This document shows, piece after piece, positions 42,695 through 53,886 of a stretch of DNA of 64,000 nucleotides. This DNA is from Pseudopyrenochaeta lycopersici (lineage: Eukaryota; Ascomycota; Dothideomycetes; Pleosporales; Pseudopyrenochaetaceae), in the NCBI GenBank assembly GCA_003313425.1, contig NHZP01000055.1:265184-329183 (forward strand). Reading direction: 5' to 3'. The position numbers and the translations under genes were made by a program. Every line of letters starts with the position of its first letter. The stretch's first letter is position 1. Below the pieces are notes generated by a model, which saw nothing but the letters and a program-made list of their open reading frames with translations, made no database searches and was not told where the DNA came from.

Positions 42695-45582
42695 CAGGCT
42701 TGTCGTCAACAGTTGGATTATTGCCAATACCAATATATATTGCCAATATCAATACCAATACCAATCCAATAGGGTTCTAGCCTTATTGGCAGCTTATTGG
42801 CAAATACTATATAGTTTCTTCTGCATTTTCTGGCCTTATAAGTGCTGCAAATCACGTATTGGCAGTAATTTAATTGTATATATAAGTAATGCTTGATATA
42901 TTACTGCTCTTCAAGTGTAGTTGTAGATGCTCGGCAAAGCCTCGGCTAGCTGACAGAACCCCTCAAATTTGAACACTCAGCACCCCCCAAGTTATTCTAG
43001 CCATTAACAACCAAACTTTATCGAATTCCATTCACATACGGTCTGTTTCATTAAATATGGACCCTACAGAACAGGCAAATGATACAGCTTCTGTAGCTCA
43101 TTACTCATCTCCAACGCCAGCGGCCAGCCGCAAACGAACTGCTAGTCAGTCTACTTCTAGCGAGCATGCTGCAACAAGATCTTCCAAAAAGCGAGCTCTT
43201 AGAATATGGTCCTACGCCCGGAGGCCAGGCCCTAACGAACCAACGCATGGTAAGAACCGCAATCCAATCTGGTACTGTGCAGATCTAGGATGCAACACTC
43301 CTCATCTTGTGTATAGTGTCTAGTCAACAAACGCTGCTCGAAACCATATGAAATCAAAGCATAGTATAATTGTTAAAGAGGAGGAAGAGTCTCTAGTTAG
43401 GAAAGCAACAAATATGTCACTAGAGAAGTCATTTAAGAATGCAGAAGAGCAGGTTAACGAAAAGAGAGAGAAAGTGCAGAGGGAGGTGTTTTTAAGAGAG
43501 AGGAAGTTCAAGAGGCTCTAGCTCGACTTATCGTAGCCCAGAACTTACCGTACAACGCTGTTGAATGGCCAGAATTACGCAGTATTCTCATTCAACTTAA
43601 TCCGGCAGTAAAACCCTTCCTTATCGATTCTCACACAACTGTCCCTCGTGTTATCGAAACCTGCTTTAATTCACGCCGAGAGGAAGTCAAAGCTGAGATG
43701 CTTGATACAGAATATGAAATACACCTCGCTGCAGACGCCTGGAGTGGCCCTAATCGCAAACGGTTCCTTGCTATAACAGCCCACTTTGTTAACCGCGATG
43801 GTATCCTTCGGAAGTATACTCTTGGATTTATTGAGCTACTAGACTCTAAGAAGGGAATTCACCAGTTCGAAGCTCTTCTTCCCTACCTAGAGAAGTATGA
43901 GATATGGGCAAAGCTGGGCTACTTTATTGGCGATAATGACGGCACTAATGACGTCCTCTGCCGTCAACTTGAGGCCTGGCTTAGACTTAAAGGTATCCAG
44001 AATTGGAAGGCAGCCCACCGAAGAATCCGCTGCCAAGGGCACGTTCTCAATATCATCGCTTCAGCATTCTTATTTGCCAAGGACAAAGAAGCTGTTGAAG
44101 CTGTGATAAAGCAGCTTACAGAGGATGAGACACTTAGTTTTGAGAAGGCACTAACAGAGAACTTTGAAGAAGCTACAGCTATCAAATGGCGTCAAATGGG
44201 CCCACTTGGAAAGCTTCATAACTTCGTTAAGTGGCTCCGATCCAATTACAATGAGTACCACAAGTTTAAGCAGATAGCTGGCCGGACAATACCGATGGAC
44301 AACGACACCCGGTGGAATAGCTGGCTTCAAATGCTGGAGGTGGCTTGCGATAACGAAGATACCGTCAACAAGTTCCTACACTCAAACTACAGCCAACTTG
44401 AAAGGGACTATCTTACTCCTAGTGATTGGGAGCTCCTCTACCATACTCGCGACTTCCTTAAACCTCTCGAACAAGCTACTAAGTTCTGTGAGAGCCCTTT
44501 TGCTTGCCTGGATCGAACACCATACACAATGGACTTTATACTTGCTCATTTAAAGGAATCTGAGGTAGGTAATATTAATTTTTCCTAAAGTCTACTGAGA
44601 TATGAACCTAGATTCTGAAGCTAATATTTTACAGGAGCAACACAAGAACAACCCTACCCTTCTTAGCAGCATTCGAACAGCGTGGTATTCCTTTGATAAA
44701 TACTTTATCAAAGCTGACGAGGTCCCTGCCTACTGCGCAGCCACACTCCTTCACCCTTCCCGTCGAAAGAACTATCTAGAACGCAATTGGGAGCCTAAAT
44801 GGGTAAAGGATATATATCCAAAGGTGCAGAAGTACTGGGAGAACAACTTCAAGGGCAAACACCCTGCTATAGTGGATGATATCTCAATACATCCTATGGC
44901 AACAGATAAGTTCGCCCAGTGGCACCAGAAGCAGAGGCTTGCTGTACACGCTGCAGATGAGTTTATCTCCTTTACTGAGAATGATCCCTGTGAGCTCCCT
45001 CTTAACATGGAGCCTTATGAGTGGTGGCTACAGCCTCAGCAACAGAAGAGCTATCCGAACTTATCAAAAATGGCTGTTAATATTCTTTCTTGTCCCTCTA
45101 TGTCTGCTGAGCCGGAACGTGTCTTTTCTGGGGCTCGTCGCACTATATCATGGTCAAGAATTAAGCTTGGATCAAAGAATATTGAGATGGGAGAGTGTTT
45201 GAAGTCATGGCAACGTATATATGTTCAGAGGGACGGTGAATATGTAGCAGAGCTGAGAGCACTTAACGAGCGTTGGATTCAAGACGACAACCCAGAAGTC
45301 CTTGGACGCGATGATGATAGTCATATGCCTTTAGACGATACGCAGAGTGAGTCACTGGAGTCTAGCATCTTATCTGGCCCTCGTACTATTAATTCCGAAA
45401 GTCTGTTTGTAGAGTAGAACTATTATACCATGCCAAGACTGGCGATAGGCGTATTGGCAACCTTATTGGCACGTTATTGACACATTATTGGCACATTATT
45501 GGTATTGGCAAAACGGTTAACCAATATCTTGGTATTGGCAAAAAGTGCCAATAGCCTTATTGAATTGTTGACGACAAGCCTG
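42695..45582 (+). mobile_element. hAT transposon 2 with perfect 8-bp target duplication
   Basis: 2,888 bp. Terminal inverted repeats start CAGGCTTGTCGTCAACA. The target duplication CAATGCGC is perfect (42687-42694 and 45583-45590). The subterminal regions are packed with TTGCCAATA / TATTGGCAA repeats on both sides, the likely transposase-binding arrays. Confidence 0.95.
43057..45417 (+). pseudogene. hAT transposase of element 2, stop plus frameshift
   Basis: The N-terminal BED region (IWSYARRPGPNEP ... WYCADLGC) ends at a TAG at 43321-43323, and the same frame then continues to about 43497. The main frame is entered by a one-base shift near a run of five T. From there the RNase H-like core is complete (ADAWSGPNR, IGDNDGTND). 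A 70-nt intron (44565-44634, GTAGGT...TTACAG) is followed by the second exon with the hATC domain (MSAEPERVFSGAR). The intron position matches that of the transposase at 55101. Two breaks make this copy inactive, although its ends are intact. Confidence 0.85.
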
Positions 45583-45806
45583 CAATGCGCTAGACGAGTG
45601 TATAGACCAAGATGGTACAAGGACATACCTAATTAATAAACTTCACGAGTTGTAGGTAGAGATGAATATGTGCCTTATCTTCACATCCCGCTTTATCCTA
45701 AAGGTAATAGACATGTTCTAGTTCAAGTTAATGCTTAAAGTACGAGCGAGTGATAAGGATCTCTGTATGTCTGGGTTGGCCGTTTTCGATGAGTCAAAGA
45801 TCGTGT
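45583..45806. other. short spacer between hAT elements 2 and 3
   Basis: Presumably the continuation of the ankyrin-type relic. Nothing clearly coding. Confidence 0.35.
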
Positions 45807-48799
45807 CAGTGCTTGATTTGGATCGGACTGGATTGGATTTGACACATGAATCCAGTCCAACCTAAAATTCTAGATTGGAGCTCCAGGAGCGCCAGTGCAG
45901 TCCATTACCTAATAAGGAAATCTAGATAATGATTAGTAAGCAATTTTGGTCGTGAGTTTCTCGCACTTAACTCACCTAATCTACAACAATACTGCCGGCA
46001 GAATTGCTGTCTTCAACGCTATCCTCTTCACTACCAACAAAACCTTCTTGTCCACCATAATCACCCCATTGTTCACATTCCTCCCATTCAATATCCTTCT
46101 CCTCAAACGTGTATTTCCTTGGCTTCCCATACCAAGCTCGAAGACACTCATTTGCCTCAATAATGTCCGTCTTAAGGCAGGAACGGCGATGGGTGATAAG
46201 TATCTTAGCGCTGCTAAATAACCGTTCGCATTCATCAGACATAGGAGGGACAGCAAGAGCATCAAGAGCGAATTGTGCGAGATCAGGCTGGCTAAAGTAG
46301 CGGTCGTTCCAGTACTGAATAGGGTCAAAGTACTCCTCGTTAGTGATATATAGATTTGTATCAAGATACTCCTCAAGCTCATCAGGCGCTGAAGGAGTTG
46401 GTTCCGGGGTTAGATTTAATTTGAGCCGCTTATGCTCCCTACAAGATGTGTAGCGTCTTGGACTGCGGCTGCGCTGGTGATAAGGGGTTGATATTGGTGA
46501 CTGCGAGGAAGACCTGCCTTTATATTCTTGGAGCCACACCTCTTTTAGAGCCGGTAGAACGTTATTCTTTAACCATGTAGATCGAATCGGGTGGTCGCCC
46601 TAGCGTTGCTGAAACCAGGCCGTCTTTAACGTCGGATTCGTAATAATTGCAGTATAGTACGCCGCGGTCTGATCTGCCATGTTATAGTATTTATTGCACT
46701 TCGCCCATGACACGTCCGCAGCTCCAGCAAGCCACTTATACTCGGGTGTCTGCTCATCAATATAAAGCTGATTGAACTTCTGCTTAGCTAGGTCGAGTTG
46801 GAGTAGGAGCCAATCCAGCGTCTGGAAATGATCTGCAACATTTGTGTTATGGCCTTGAACCATTGACGTAGCTTCGTCAAAGGACTCTAGCTGGTCATGG
46901 AGGTGCTCCAATTGCTTCCAATGCTGTGGCTCAAGGATATCATCCTTATTAATTGGCTTAGTGTTCTTAGATGGCACCCACTGCGCGCAGAACATCTGAA
47001 TACGCTCCTTAACCACAAGAGCTCTATGGATCGCGTCAAAAAAGGAGTTCCAGCGTGTGGCATTGTCTTGAATAAGCTGTTTAATAGATTAATTAGTTAC
47101 AGTTACTAGTATAAGAGGAGTGGTGTCAAGCCTTTCTGACCGCCTACGTAGTACTTATGGTAGGCGGTCAGCAAATTGACTGTTAATATATCTCGCTTAG
47201 CTAACTCACCTGCAATCCATCAAATTGCTCAAGCTCCTCACCTCCAGACAGACCCTCAAAGAAGTCACGACGCCCCGGCGAATAACGGATATATTTGATA
47301 AGATTATGGAGCTTTCCAAGAGCTCCGCGCTTCCTCCAAAGATCACCAACTTTCTTCAAGTCTCCTTCACGCAGAGCTGTGTCCATTTCTCTAGCAATCT
47401 TTTCAGCATCCTTCCCCATCAAAAATGCGTGCGCACAGAGGTTAATAATATGGCCAGCGCATCGTAGTCGACGTCTTTACGCTGTTTTGCTGTCATCGAT
47501 GAGAAAAGCTCTTGGAGGACTGCCTCGACGCAGGTATCGTTTGCTTCGTGATTGTCTCCCATAAAGAAGCCAATTTGTCTGCTAATACCATACTCTTGAA
47601 GGATCTGCAGCATGACCTCCGCCATGTTCTCGCCGCTATGTATTCCTCGCAGTCGACGGAGGGCCAGAACAGCTGTGCGACGTTTGCCTGTCTTATCAAT
47701 AAAATGGGCCACTACGCCAAGAATAGCGACACAGCTTGGTGATGTCCAGGCATCGAAGGATATTGAAATACGGCTATGAGCCTCACTTAGTTCCTTCTTC
47801 AATATATCCTTTCTTGACATAAACTCAGCCATCACCCATTTACGGATCGTCCTGCCCGCTTTTGGAAGATATCCAGATAACCAGGGTGCAATATAGAAGA
47901 GCATGTCGCGGAAGTACTCATTCTCAATCTGGAAGAAGGCAATATGGCAGTAGACAATCCATCGGATAAGGAGTTCTTTAAAGAGCTCCCAGTTTCGCCG
48001 GAATATTAAATTGGAAATAGATGGGCCATTGATTGTTGTCTGATTCAGATCGCCATTGGCAATACGTTCACCCGTCTTGGGGTCAATCTTATGGGAGTGT
48101 TTGAGGTGGTCAAGACAAGTTGAGTTGCCTTTATCGACGATAGGAAGCTCTTGCTGACACCGCTTTTTCTCGCATAGGTAGCAGTACCAGAATCTCTTTG
48201 CTGAATTTGTTCGAAGCTGGATATCCTCACCATATAACCAGATAATTGAGTGGCGCTTTTTTGTTGCCTTTGGGCCCTTTACTAATGAGCAACACCGCAC
48301 ATAGATTTTGCCCTGTAGCTTGAACTCATCTTGCTGTAGGGAAGGATTAGAATGAGGATTAATAGACGGAGGAGTAAGAATAATATTATTACTATCGGAC
48401 GGCGAGCGGCGACCCAATAGTTCAAAAATATTAGACATGGTGATGATGGTGACTGAGGAAGGTGAGGTAAGTTTTCACTACTTGCCTGCAGGTTGTTATG
48501 TAGAGCCATTTGTGTACATGCAAAAAATTCTCTGCGACGCGTTTTTGCGTGTATTTGGTAGTAAAACTATCGATAGAGTCATGAGTCTCATGTTGCTAGG
48601 TGGTCCGCGCACTCGAGAGCTTCTCAACCAATCAAAACACCAAGACTAGACGTACTATTACCGAATTAGGTATAACCATTGGAGCTCCAGGAGCTCCAGA
48701 CGCATCGGATCCAATCCACAGCAGCTGTCAATCCAGTCCGAAGCAGATGAGTCAATATCCAACTCCAATCCATACCAGTCCGATCCAAATCAAGCACTG
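45807..48799 (-). mobile_element. hAT transposon 3
   Basis: 2,993 bp with inverted terminal repeats CAGTGCTTGATTTGGATCGG at both ends and subterminal GGAGCTCCAGGAG and CCAATCCAGTCC-like repeats. The 8-bp flanks (GATCGTGT and CAACGAAA) do not match, so the target duplication is lost or one end was rearranged. Confidence 0.8.
45976..48438 (-). pseudogene. hAT transposase of element 3, frameshift plus stop
   Basis: It starts MSNIFELLGRR at ATG 48438. A zinc-binding CxxC region (FWYCYLCEKK) with a downstream HLKHSH gives a BED-like finger. The catalytic core carries FDAWTSP and GDNHEANDT. One base shift near 47480 is needed to continue into RLRCAGHIINLC. A 133-nt intron (47077-47209, GTGAGT...AACAG) precedes DNATRWNSF, then a TAG at 46600-46602 interrupts the frame. 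The hATC end (MSDECERLFSSAK) follows. Two defects make it inactive. It is a different lineage from elements 2 and 4, with its intron in another place. Confidence 0.85.
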
Positions 48800-48848
48800 C
48801 AACGAAATGCTAACATGATCTAAGATTGCCTTCCTAGATTTGGCTTCG

Positions 48849-49379
48849 ATGGACAACGGACTACGCAAGGCATTCAAAAACGCACCCAGAACGGCAAACG
48901 ACAGTTGCTCAGGCATTAGCACCGATTCAGATGAGACAATCAACTCGAATGACAGCTCAAGCCCGGGCGGAGTTGACAGCCCAACGCTGACCGAAATCGA
49001 CGATCAATCTCCATCCCAGACTCTCAGCGAGCCTGGCTGTCTGCACTGGGAACATCTCGGCCATGACAGCTTGACAACTCAAACCCCAACGGAAATTGAG
49101 AGCAGGTCTCCATCCGATATCAATAACGAAGATCAACCGCCGAGCATAATGGTGCTACAGCTGCCACAACATGAAATTTCGACACATGAAACTTCGACTG
49201 AAATCGATAGCAAAGGTCTAGAGGCTGAATTGCAAAGGCTCTCAAATCCTAATCTACCTTCGACGGTAAACGATAAAATTCGAGAATGGCTCCAGGAAGT
49301 CCCAGTAACAGTCACAACGTCGCGGCTTCCAGATAGTCAACCAAACAGAGGAGGAGGGGCGGGGGAAGAGAATAGATAG
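48849..49379 (+). CDS. Ser/Thr-rich hypothetical protein
   Basis: A 176-codon frame from ATG 48849, only 50 bp beyond the end of hAT element 3. The product is acidic, Ser/Thr/Pro-rich and probably disordered, with a repeated pattern of the type TEID..SPS (TLTEIDDQSPS, TEIESRSPSD, STEIDSKG) and a short amphipathic helix near the end (NDKIREWLQEV). No domain is recognised. The transposon may have removed or replaced its original promoter or 5' exon. Confidence 0.45.
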   Translation: MDNGLRKAFKNAPRTANDSCSGISTDSDETINSNDSSSPGGVDSPTLTEIDDQSPSQTLSEPGCLHWEHLGHDSLTTQTPTEIESRSPSDINNEDQPPSIMVLQLPQHEISTHETSTEIDSKGLEAELQRLSNPNLPSTVNDKIREWLQEVPVTVTTSRLPDSQPNRGGGAGEENR

Positions 49380-50135
49380 GCGGGTTTCTTGATGTATCTA
49401 CGGGCAATACGAGCTGTTGAAGTGGTCATGAACCAATAAGCCGCCACGATATAATTTTTGTTTCGTTTATAAGCCCGTCATTAGGCTGTGGCAATCCTCG
49501 ACTGCTTTGCTGTTTGAGTACCAACTTCTGGCTAGAATGGCCTGGCATTGAGCAAAATCACCCAGCGCGATGATTGCAGGATGCTACGTTTTCGAAACGA
49601 ATGCCACTCTTAGTTAAAGTAATGTTGATCTATTCAGCGTTCCTTCTTCCAGGTCGGAGTTCTTTTTTGCTCTTTTAATGCACCTGCTTACCCATTTTTC
49701 TCATGGTGGTATTCTGGGATTGGGGTCGCAGATGAGCATGAGCATGTATAAAAACATCCATGGGTGCTGAGGCACTCGATTCTCGAACATCGCAGACTAC
49801 ATCTATCCATTATCATAATGTTCTGGCTACGCCCCCAATTACACGCATGGCTGTCTGTGCCTTGAACAGTTGCGTAGGACGCTCAGCCACTGATGCAGAT
49901 TTCAAGGACAACTGAACGGTTCGCAATGTTAGGTGCTAAGCGTGCATCCTCGATGAAACACAAACATCGAACTTGAATGATGGTCCCTTCAAGCGCTATA
50001 AGCGTGGCCGGATTCATACCTGCACGCAGCGATGATCGCCTACAATTGACTTTGAACTTGTTTGGAACGCCCGCACCGCTTGCATCGCCCCTGCACTCCG
50101 CTATATTTACTTCACCAGCGTGAACAACGCTTTAG
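49380..50135. other. intergenic
   Basis: No supported gene. Confidence 0.35.
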
Positions 50136-50339
50136 ATGGACCCGGCTTTATGGGCACAAAGTCCCCTTTTCGGACCACATAGACCCCCATCATGCCCAAG
50201 GAAGCCGCGACAGCCTAGTCACTTCGTGAATCCTACAGGGAAAACCTGCCTTGCGTGTCGCGAAGAACAAAGCAATATCAGAAAGCAAAGAACGGGGAAT
50301 GGTGTTGTCAGATTACACAAGTGCTGTAAGGCCTGTTAG
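50136..50339 (+). CDS. short Cys-rich frame ended by an LTR
   Basis: 67 codons from ATG 50136, with a TATATTTA element about 35 bp upstream. The second half has TCLACREE and HKCCKAC cysteine pairs, which could bind zinc. The final Cys and the stop codon are supplied by the first bases of the LTR starting at 50334, so the original reading frame was longer or different. Weak support. Confidence 0.25.
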   Translation: MDPALWAQSPLFGPHRPPSCPRKPRQPSHFVNPTGKTCLACREEQSNIRKQRTGNGVVRLHKCCKAC

Positions 50340-50527
50340 ATATAAAAGATAAACTCAGAAGTACTGCACAGGGAAGAGCGATTAATAGTAGGACCGATAC
50401 TACGATCTTCGGAACCTCCGGAAGCACAGCAGCCACAGAAAGGAGGGGAAAGAACACACAATCGATTCATCACGTTCACCATTAAAAATTCATCAAAGAT
50501 CAAGCCAAATAGTCCTTGAATCTGACA
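50334..50527 (+). repeat. LTR-like repeat, copy E
   Basis: 194 bp, starting TGTTAGATAT (the TGTCAGATAT start with a CpA-to-TpA change) and ending TTGAATCTGACA. It shares CTCAGAAGTACTGCA and GGAACCTCCGGAAGCA with copy F, and its last 40 bases (TTCATCAAAGATCAAGC...) with copy B. No matching flanks. Confidence 0.75.
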
Positions 50528-51229
50528 CTGAATCATGTGAGTCGCAGATGTGTTTGACGTGCGACGGGCTTTTCGAACTTTAACACCAGACGGGAATACT
50601 GTAAACTAAACGCATCTCCCGTAGCTTCATCGGTAATAGTAACACGAGCGTCAGCTAAGGTCCATAAGTACGGCTAGAATGATGTCGCTAGAGTGAAAGA
50701 ATATCTGAGATCGCCTGAGGTACTTGGAAAATCAGCATTGATAACCTCATCAGACAAGTGCAACCATCCAACGTGGATAGTCGGTTATACTTCCAGGTTC
50801 TGGTTCTTGTAAGCAATAAATTGTTTATCCCAAGCTAGTTCTATCGCGCTGAAAAAAACGCATCATCTGCTGACATTGTCCTCGCTATCCACTCTGGACA
50901 GAATCCTCCACGCCATGCCCACGGCCCAGGTCGCCGAGATATTCTCAATCCTTGATATATTGATTGGTTGAGAAACCTCTGTTCCCTGAAGTGTTATCAT
51001 ATGCGTGAGTAAGCTGTTACCCACGAACGTCGTTTGACAACGACCACTTGCGCTATCGGTAGACTGCTTTTTGAGGAGACTTTCAGCAAGTCCGCATCAT
51101 GTGGCCCACCGTGATTAGGCAGCTGACAGACTCTCCTCATGTGATATACATATACAGCATCCAAAATATCGCATCGGCCACCACTCCTGTTCGACCTCCC
51201 CTATCGAAGCAGTACTGACCTGCGCTGCA
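50528..51229. other. intergenic, 5' side of the reductase gene
   Basis: No complete gene. The frame of the reductase stays open for about 105 bp upstream of its ATG, back to a TAG near 51116, so a non-ATG-proximal exon cannot be excluded. Confidence 0.35.
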
Positions 51230-52468
51230 ATGTCTTCGAAGACTTTTTCTGAGCATTCTAACCTTAGACCTCTTGCAGGTCGTCATGCAAAGGCCACCGA
51301 CACTGTGGGAATGCAGGATGTGTTTAATCGCTATGCCAGGTATCTGCCACAAACCAGCGTGGAAGTTCCATCCACCTGCGGGCGCAAGGCAATTGCCATC
51401 ATTGGATCGACTGGATTTCTGGGACCTTACATCGTAGCATCTCTACTTCGAGTGCACACCGAATCCGAGATCTTTTGTCTAAATCGAAGTGCCGACGGTA
51501 AGCAGCGGACAATATCAGCACTACATGACATCATGGGCGACATGTCCGCAGCACTTCCGCGGCTGCAATTCCTCGTCACCGACATTACACAGCCAAGCTC
51601 TGGGCTTGACGCCGTACAGATCGCCCTGATCGTGTCCGAAGTGGATGAGCTGGTCTTCAATGCTTGGGACCCGAATTGGAGCAAGCCTCTCGAGTATTTC
51701 GAACCTTTCCTAAAGGCCGTACGTAGTACCGTAGACTTGTGTGCATCGGCCCCTAGACGGCCCCGCATAACCTTCGTCTCTTCGATCTGTGCTGTAGGCA
51801 ACTTGCCGCTTGCACATGCTACGCAACCGAGAGTGCCTGAGGAAGTCATTTGGAACAATCGCTGCGCAATGCCCCACGGTTACGGAGAGTCGAAGTGCGT
51901 CGCTGAGCAGTTGCTCGCGAAAGCACACGAAGTATCCGGCCTTCGTATCAACATCGTGCGCGCGGGCCAGATCGGCGGACCCTCGAGATCCCGGGTTAGG
52001 ACGTGGCCGCGGCAAGGCTGGGTTTATTCCATTCTCAAGACGTCTAAGAAGCTCCAATGCTTTCCGACGCACGTTCAACCCTTGGATTGGATTCCTGTAG
52101 ACTCTTTTGCCGATGGGATAGCCAACAGCACAAAGACGTCGCCGGAGCTCGAGCCTTTACAGGTCTTCAACATGGTTCATCCTGAGCCCGCCTCTTGGCA
52201 CGTATTTTATGATACGCTGAGTAGTAGATTCGGGCTTTCAATGCAAACGAGTAGTCTTTCAGATTGGCTAGATAGGTTAGACACAGGGGAATTGAAGCTG
52301 CATGGCTTTCTGAGAGCGATGGGAAATGGGAGGGAATACAACATGTCATTCTCCAACGAGCGTGCCATGAGGGTATTGCCTCCAGTGGTTCCGATCAACG
52401 AAGATCTATTGGTGGAATGGCTGATGAGCTGGAAGCTTGGACTTGGAGACCTCAAGGCTAAGATGTAG
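51230..52468 (+). CDS. free-standing thioester reductase-like NAD(P)-dependent dehydrogenase
   Basis: 412 residues in a single exon. A Rossmann fold starts near residue 54 with GSTGFLG (GxxGxxG). Later come VTDITQP, VDELVFNAW, ITFVSSICAVG and the catalytic HGYGESK (YxxxK). This is the extended short-chain dehydrogenase type found as the terminal reductase (NAD_binding_4) of NRPS-like enzymes and carboxylate reductases. Those domains release a carrier-bound acyl thioester as an aldehyde or alcohol using NADPH. The 50-residue N-terminus resembles the linker that normally follows a carrier domain, but no adenylation or carrier domain is visible upstream. It is a stand-alone reductase or the remnant of a larger gene. 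Confidence 0.85.
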   Translation: MSSKTFSEHSNLRPLAGRHAKATDTVGMQDVFNRYARYLPQTSVEVPSTCGRKAIAIIGSTGFLGPYIVASLLRVHTESEIFCLNRSADGKQRTISALHDIMGDMSAALPRLQFLVTDITQPSSGLDAVQIALIVSEVDELVFNAWDPNWSKPLEYFEPFLKAVRSTVDLCASAPRRPRITFVSSICAVGNLPLAHATQPRVPEEVIWNNRCAMPHGYGESKCVAEQLLAKAHEVSGLRINIVRAGQIGGPSRSRVRTWPRQGWVYSILKTSKKLQCFPTHVQPLDWIPVDSFADGIANSTKTSPELEPLQVFNMVHPEPASWHVFYDTLSSRFGLSMQTSSLSDWLDRLDTGELKLHGFLRAMGNGREYNMSFSNERAMRVLPPVVPINEDLLVEWLMSWKLGLGDLKAKM

Positions 52469-53154
52469 CGTTGCGTTCCATCACCAAATTGCAGAATCCT
52501 ATTTATTGTGTCCAACTTATTGGTACGGTAGGCGTATTGTCACTGTGATCCTTATTGGAGAATTGGTGCTGTGATTTGCCGAGCTGGAGCGAGCCTAGAA
52601 TAATACCCGCCGCTGTGCGATGTGCACTAAGAATTACCGAAGCGTTGAAAGACGGATGTACCCCCCAAATGAACGGTCACGCTTATTGTCTAATGTGCCC
52701 TAGTCAGTCTTGTTTCAAGCGACAACCCTTCGCGGTGCAGTCGTATTGAACAGGCATACGAGTGCAAGCATCTATTCAGTAACATGAAGATGTACATATT
52801 CGCATAGAGACAACAGGGTAAGCAAAAAAAAAAATGTACGCAAAGACGTCATATAAGTGCAGCAGTGATGTAAGTATAAAAAGTAAAGCATAACCATCCT
52901 GCTACGGATAGATATAAACCATAAGCTCTGCTCCAGCGTGTTGGATGTTCTAGGTGGTCATATGGCCAGGACAAAGATACGAAGAAAAAGGAAATCAGCC
53001 TCGAATTACACCAATGAAGGCTTCGGTGAGCTACAAATGTCTGCCCATGGGTAGATTGCGCTGCGAAGATACAACTGGAGAGATGGCGCTGCTTTCAGTA
53101 ACGCAAAAGTGGCGCAAAATGCCGTCACTACACTGTAATACAGCAAAGACTATT
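52469..53154. other. intergenic
   Basis: Shared 3' region of the convergent reductase and cyclin genes. No supported gene. Confidence 0.4.
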
Positions 53155-53886
53155 TCAAGCGCTGGGCAATCGCCGTCGTTGATTGCGTTGTTTTGTTGCT
53201 ATGACCCTTAAATCTCGTGCTTGGTCATGTTTGTTTTCGCGCCGAACATGTCCAATCTGGGGTATTAGAGCCACATTCGGATATTGCTGTGCTCTGACAA
53301 GGCGCTCACAATCTGTCTTCGGTTCTGGCGCTAGTTCGAGAGGCTGGTGGATATGAACGAACGACAGCAACGGCTCGAGCTGGTGATGCAGGTCCAGGGG
53401 ATCAATGCGTATGTCCCAATCGAGCAGGTGGAGGAACTGTCTCTCCATGAGATTTACCTCGGTGATTGAGAAGCCGAAGGGTTCGTATCCAGGGACAGCA
53501 CTATACCGGGCCCAGTGCTTGTTCATTGGTGAATCATCGTTGAGATTCTTCGCAGCGAGAATCAAAGCGGCAAGGAAGATTCTGTGGGGGGTAGAAGACA
53601 GGCCCTTGGCGCCGGGAGGTAGGCGCGTTTGCATCCGCCACATATACACCAGACTCGTAATCAGCGTAGGCACTGGGACACTGGACCTTTGGATCACAGC
53701 TTTTATGAAGTAATATATTGATGGGAGATCGGCCTCGTGGACGTGCATATTCGCCTGTGAACCTGAGCATAACACCTTTGGAACGACCTGTGCTGCCCTC
53801 TGAGCTAGATAGGAGATCATGCTTGAGCATACCGGGAGCCGAGAAAGACATATTGCCATGCCGCTCTCATTTGTGACGATAGCCAT
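53155..53886 (-). CDS. Pho85-type (Pcl1/Pcl2/Pcl9-like) cyclin
   Basis: 243 residues from ATG 53886 in one exon. The cyclin box is clear: FIKAVIQRSSVPVPTLITSL, RLPPGAKGLSSTPHRIFLA, ALILAAKNLNDDSPMNKHWA, then TEVNLMERQFLHLLDWDIRI. This block is characteristic of the Pcl cyclins that activate the Pho85 kinase at G1/S and in morphogenesis. The C-terminal tail is basic (KHDQARDLRVIATKQRNQR). Length is normal to slightly short, and a further N-terminal exon is not needed. It is convergent with the reductase gene but probably unrelated to it. Confidence 0.9.
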   Translation of the reverse strand: MAIVTNESGMAICLSRLPVCSSMISYLAQRAAQVVPKVLCSGSQANMHVHEADLPSIYYFIKAVIQRSSVPVPTLITSLVYMWRMQTRLPPGAKGLSSTPHRIFLAALILAAKNLNDDSPMNKHWARYSAVPGYEPFGFSITEVNLMERQFLHLLDWDIRIDPLDLHHQLEPLLSFVHIHQPLELAPEPKTDCERLVRAQQYPNVALIPQIGHVRRENKHDQARDLRVIATKQRNQRRRLPSA

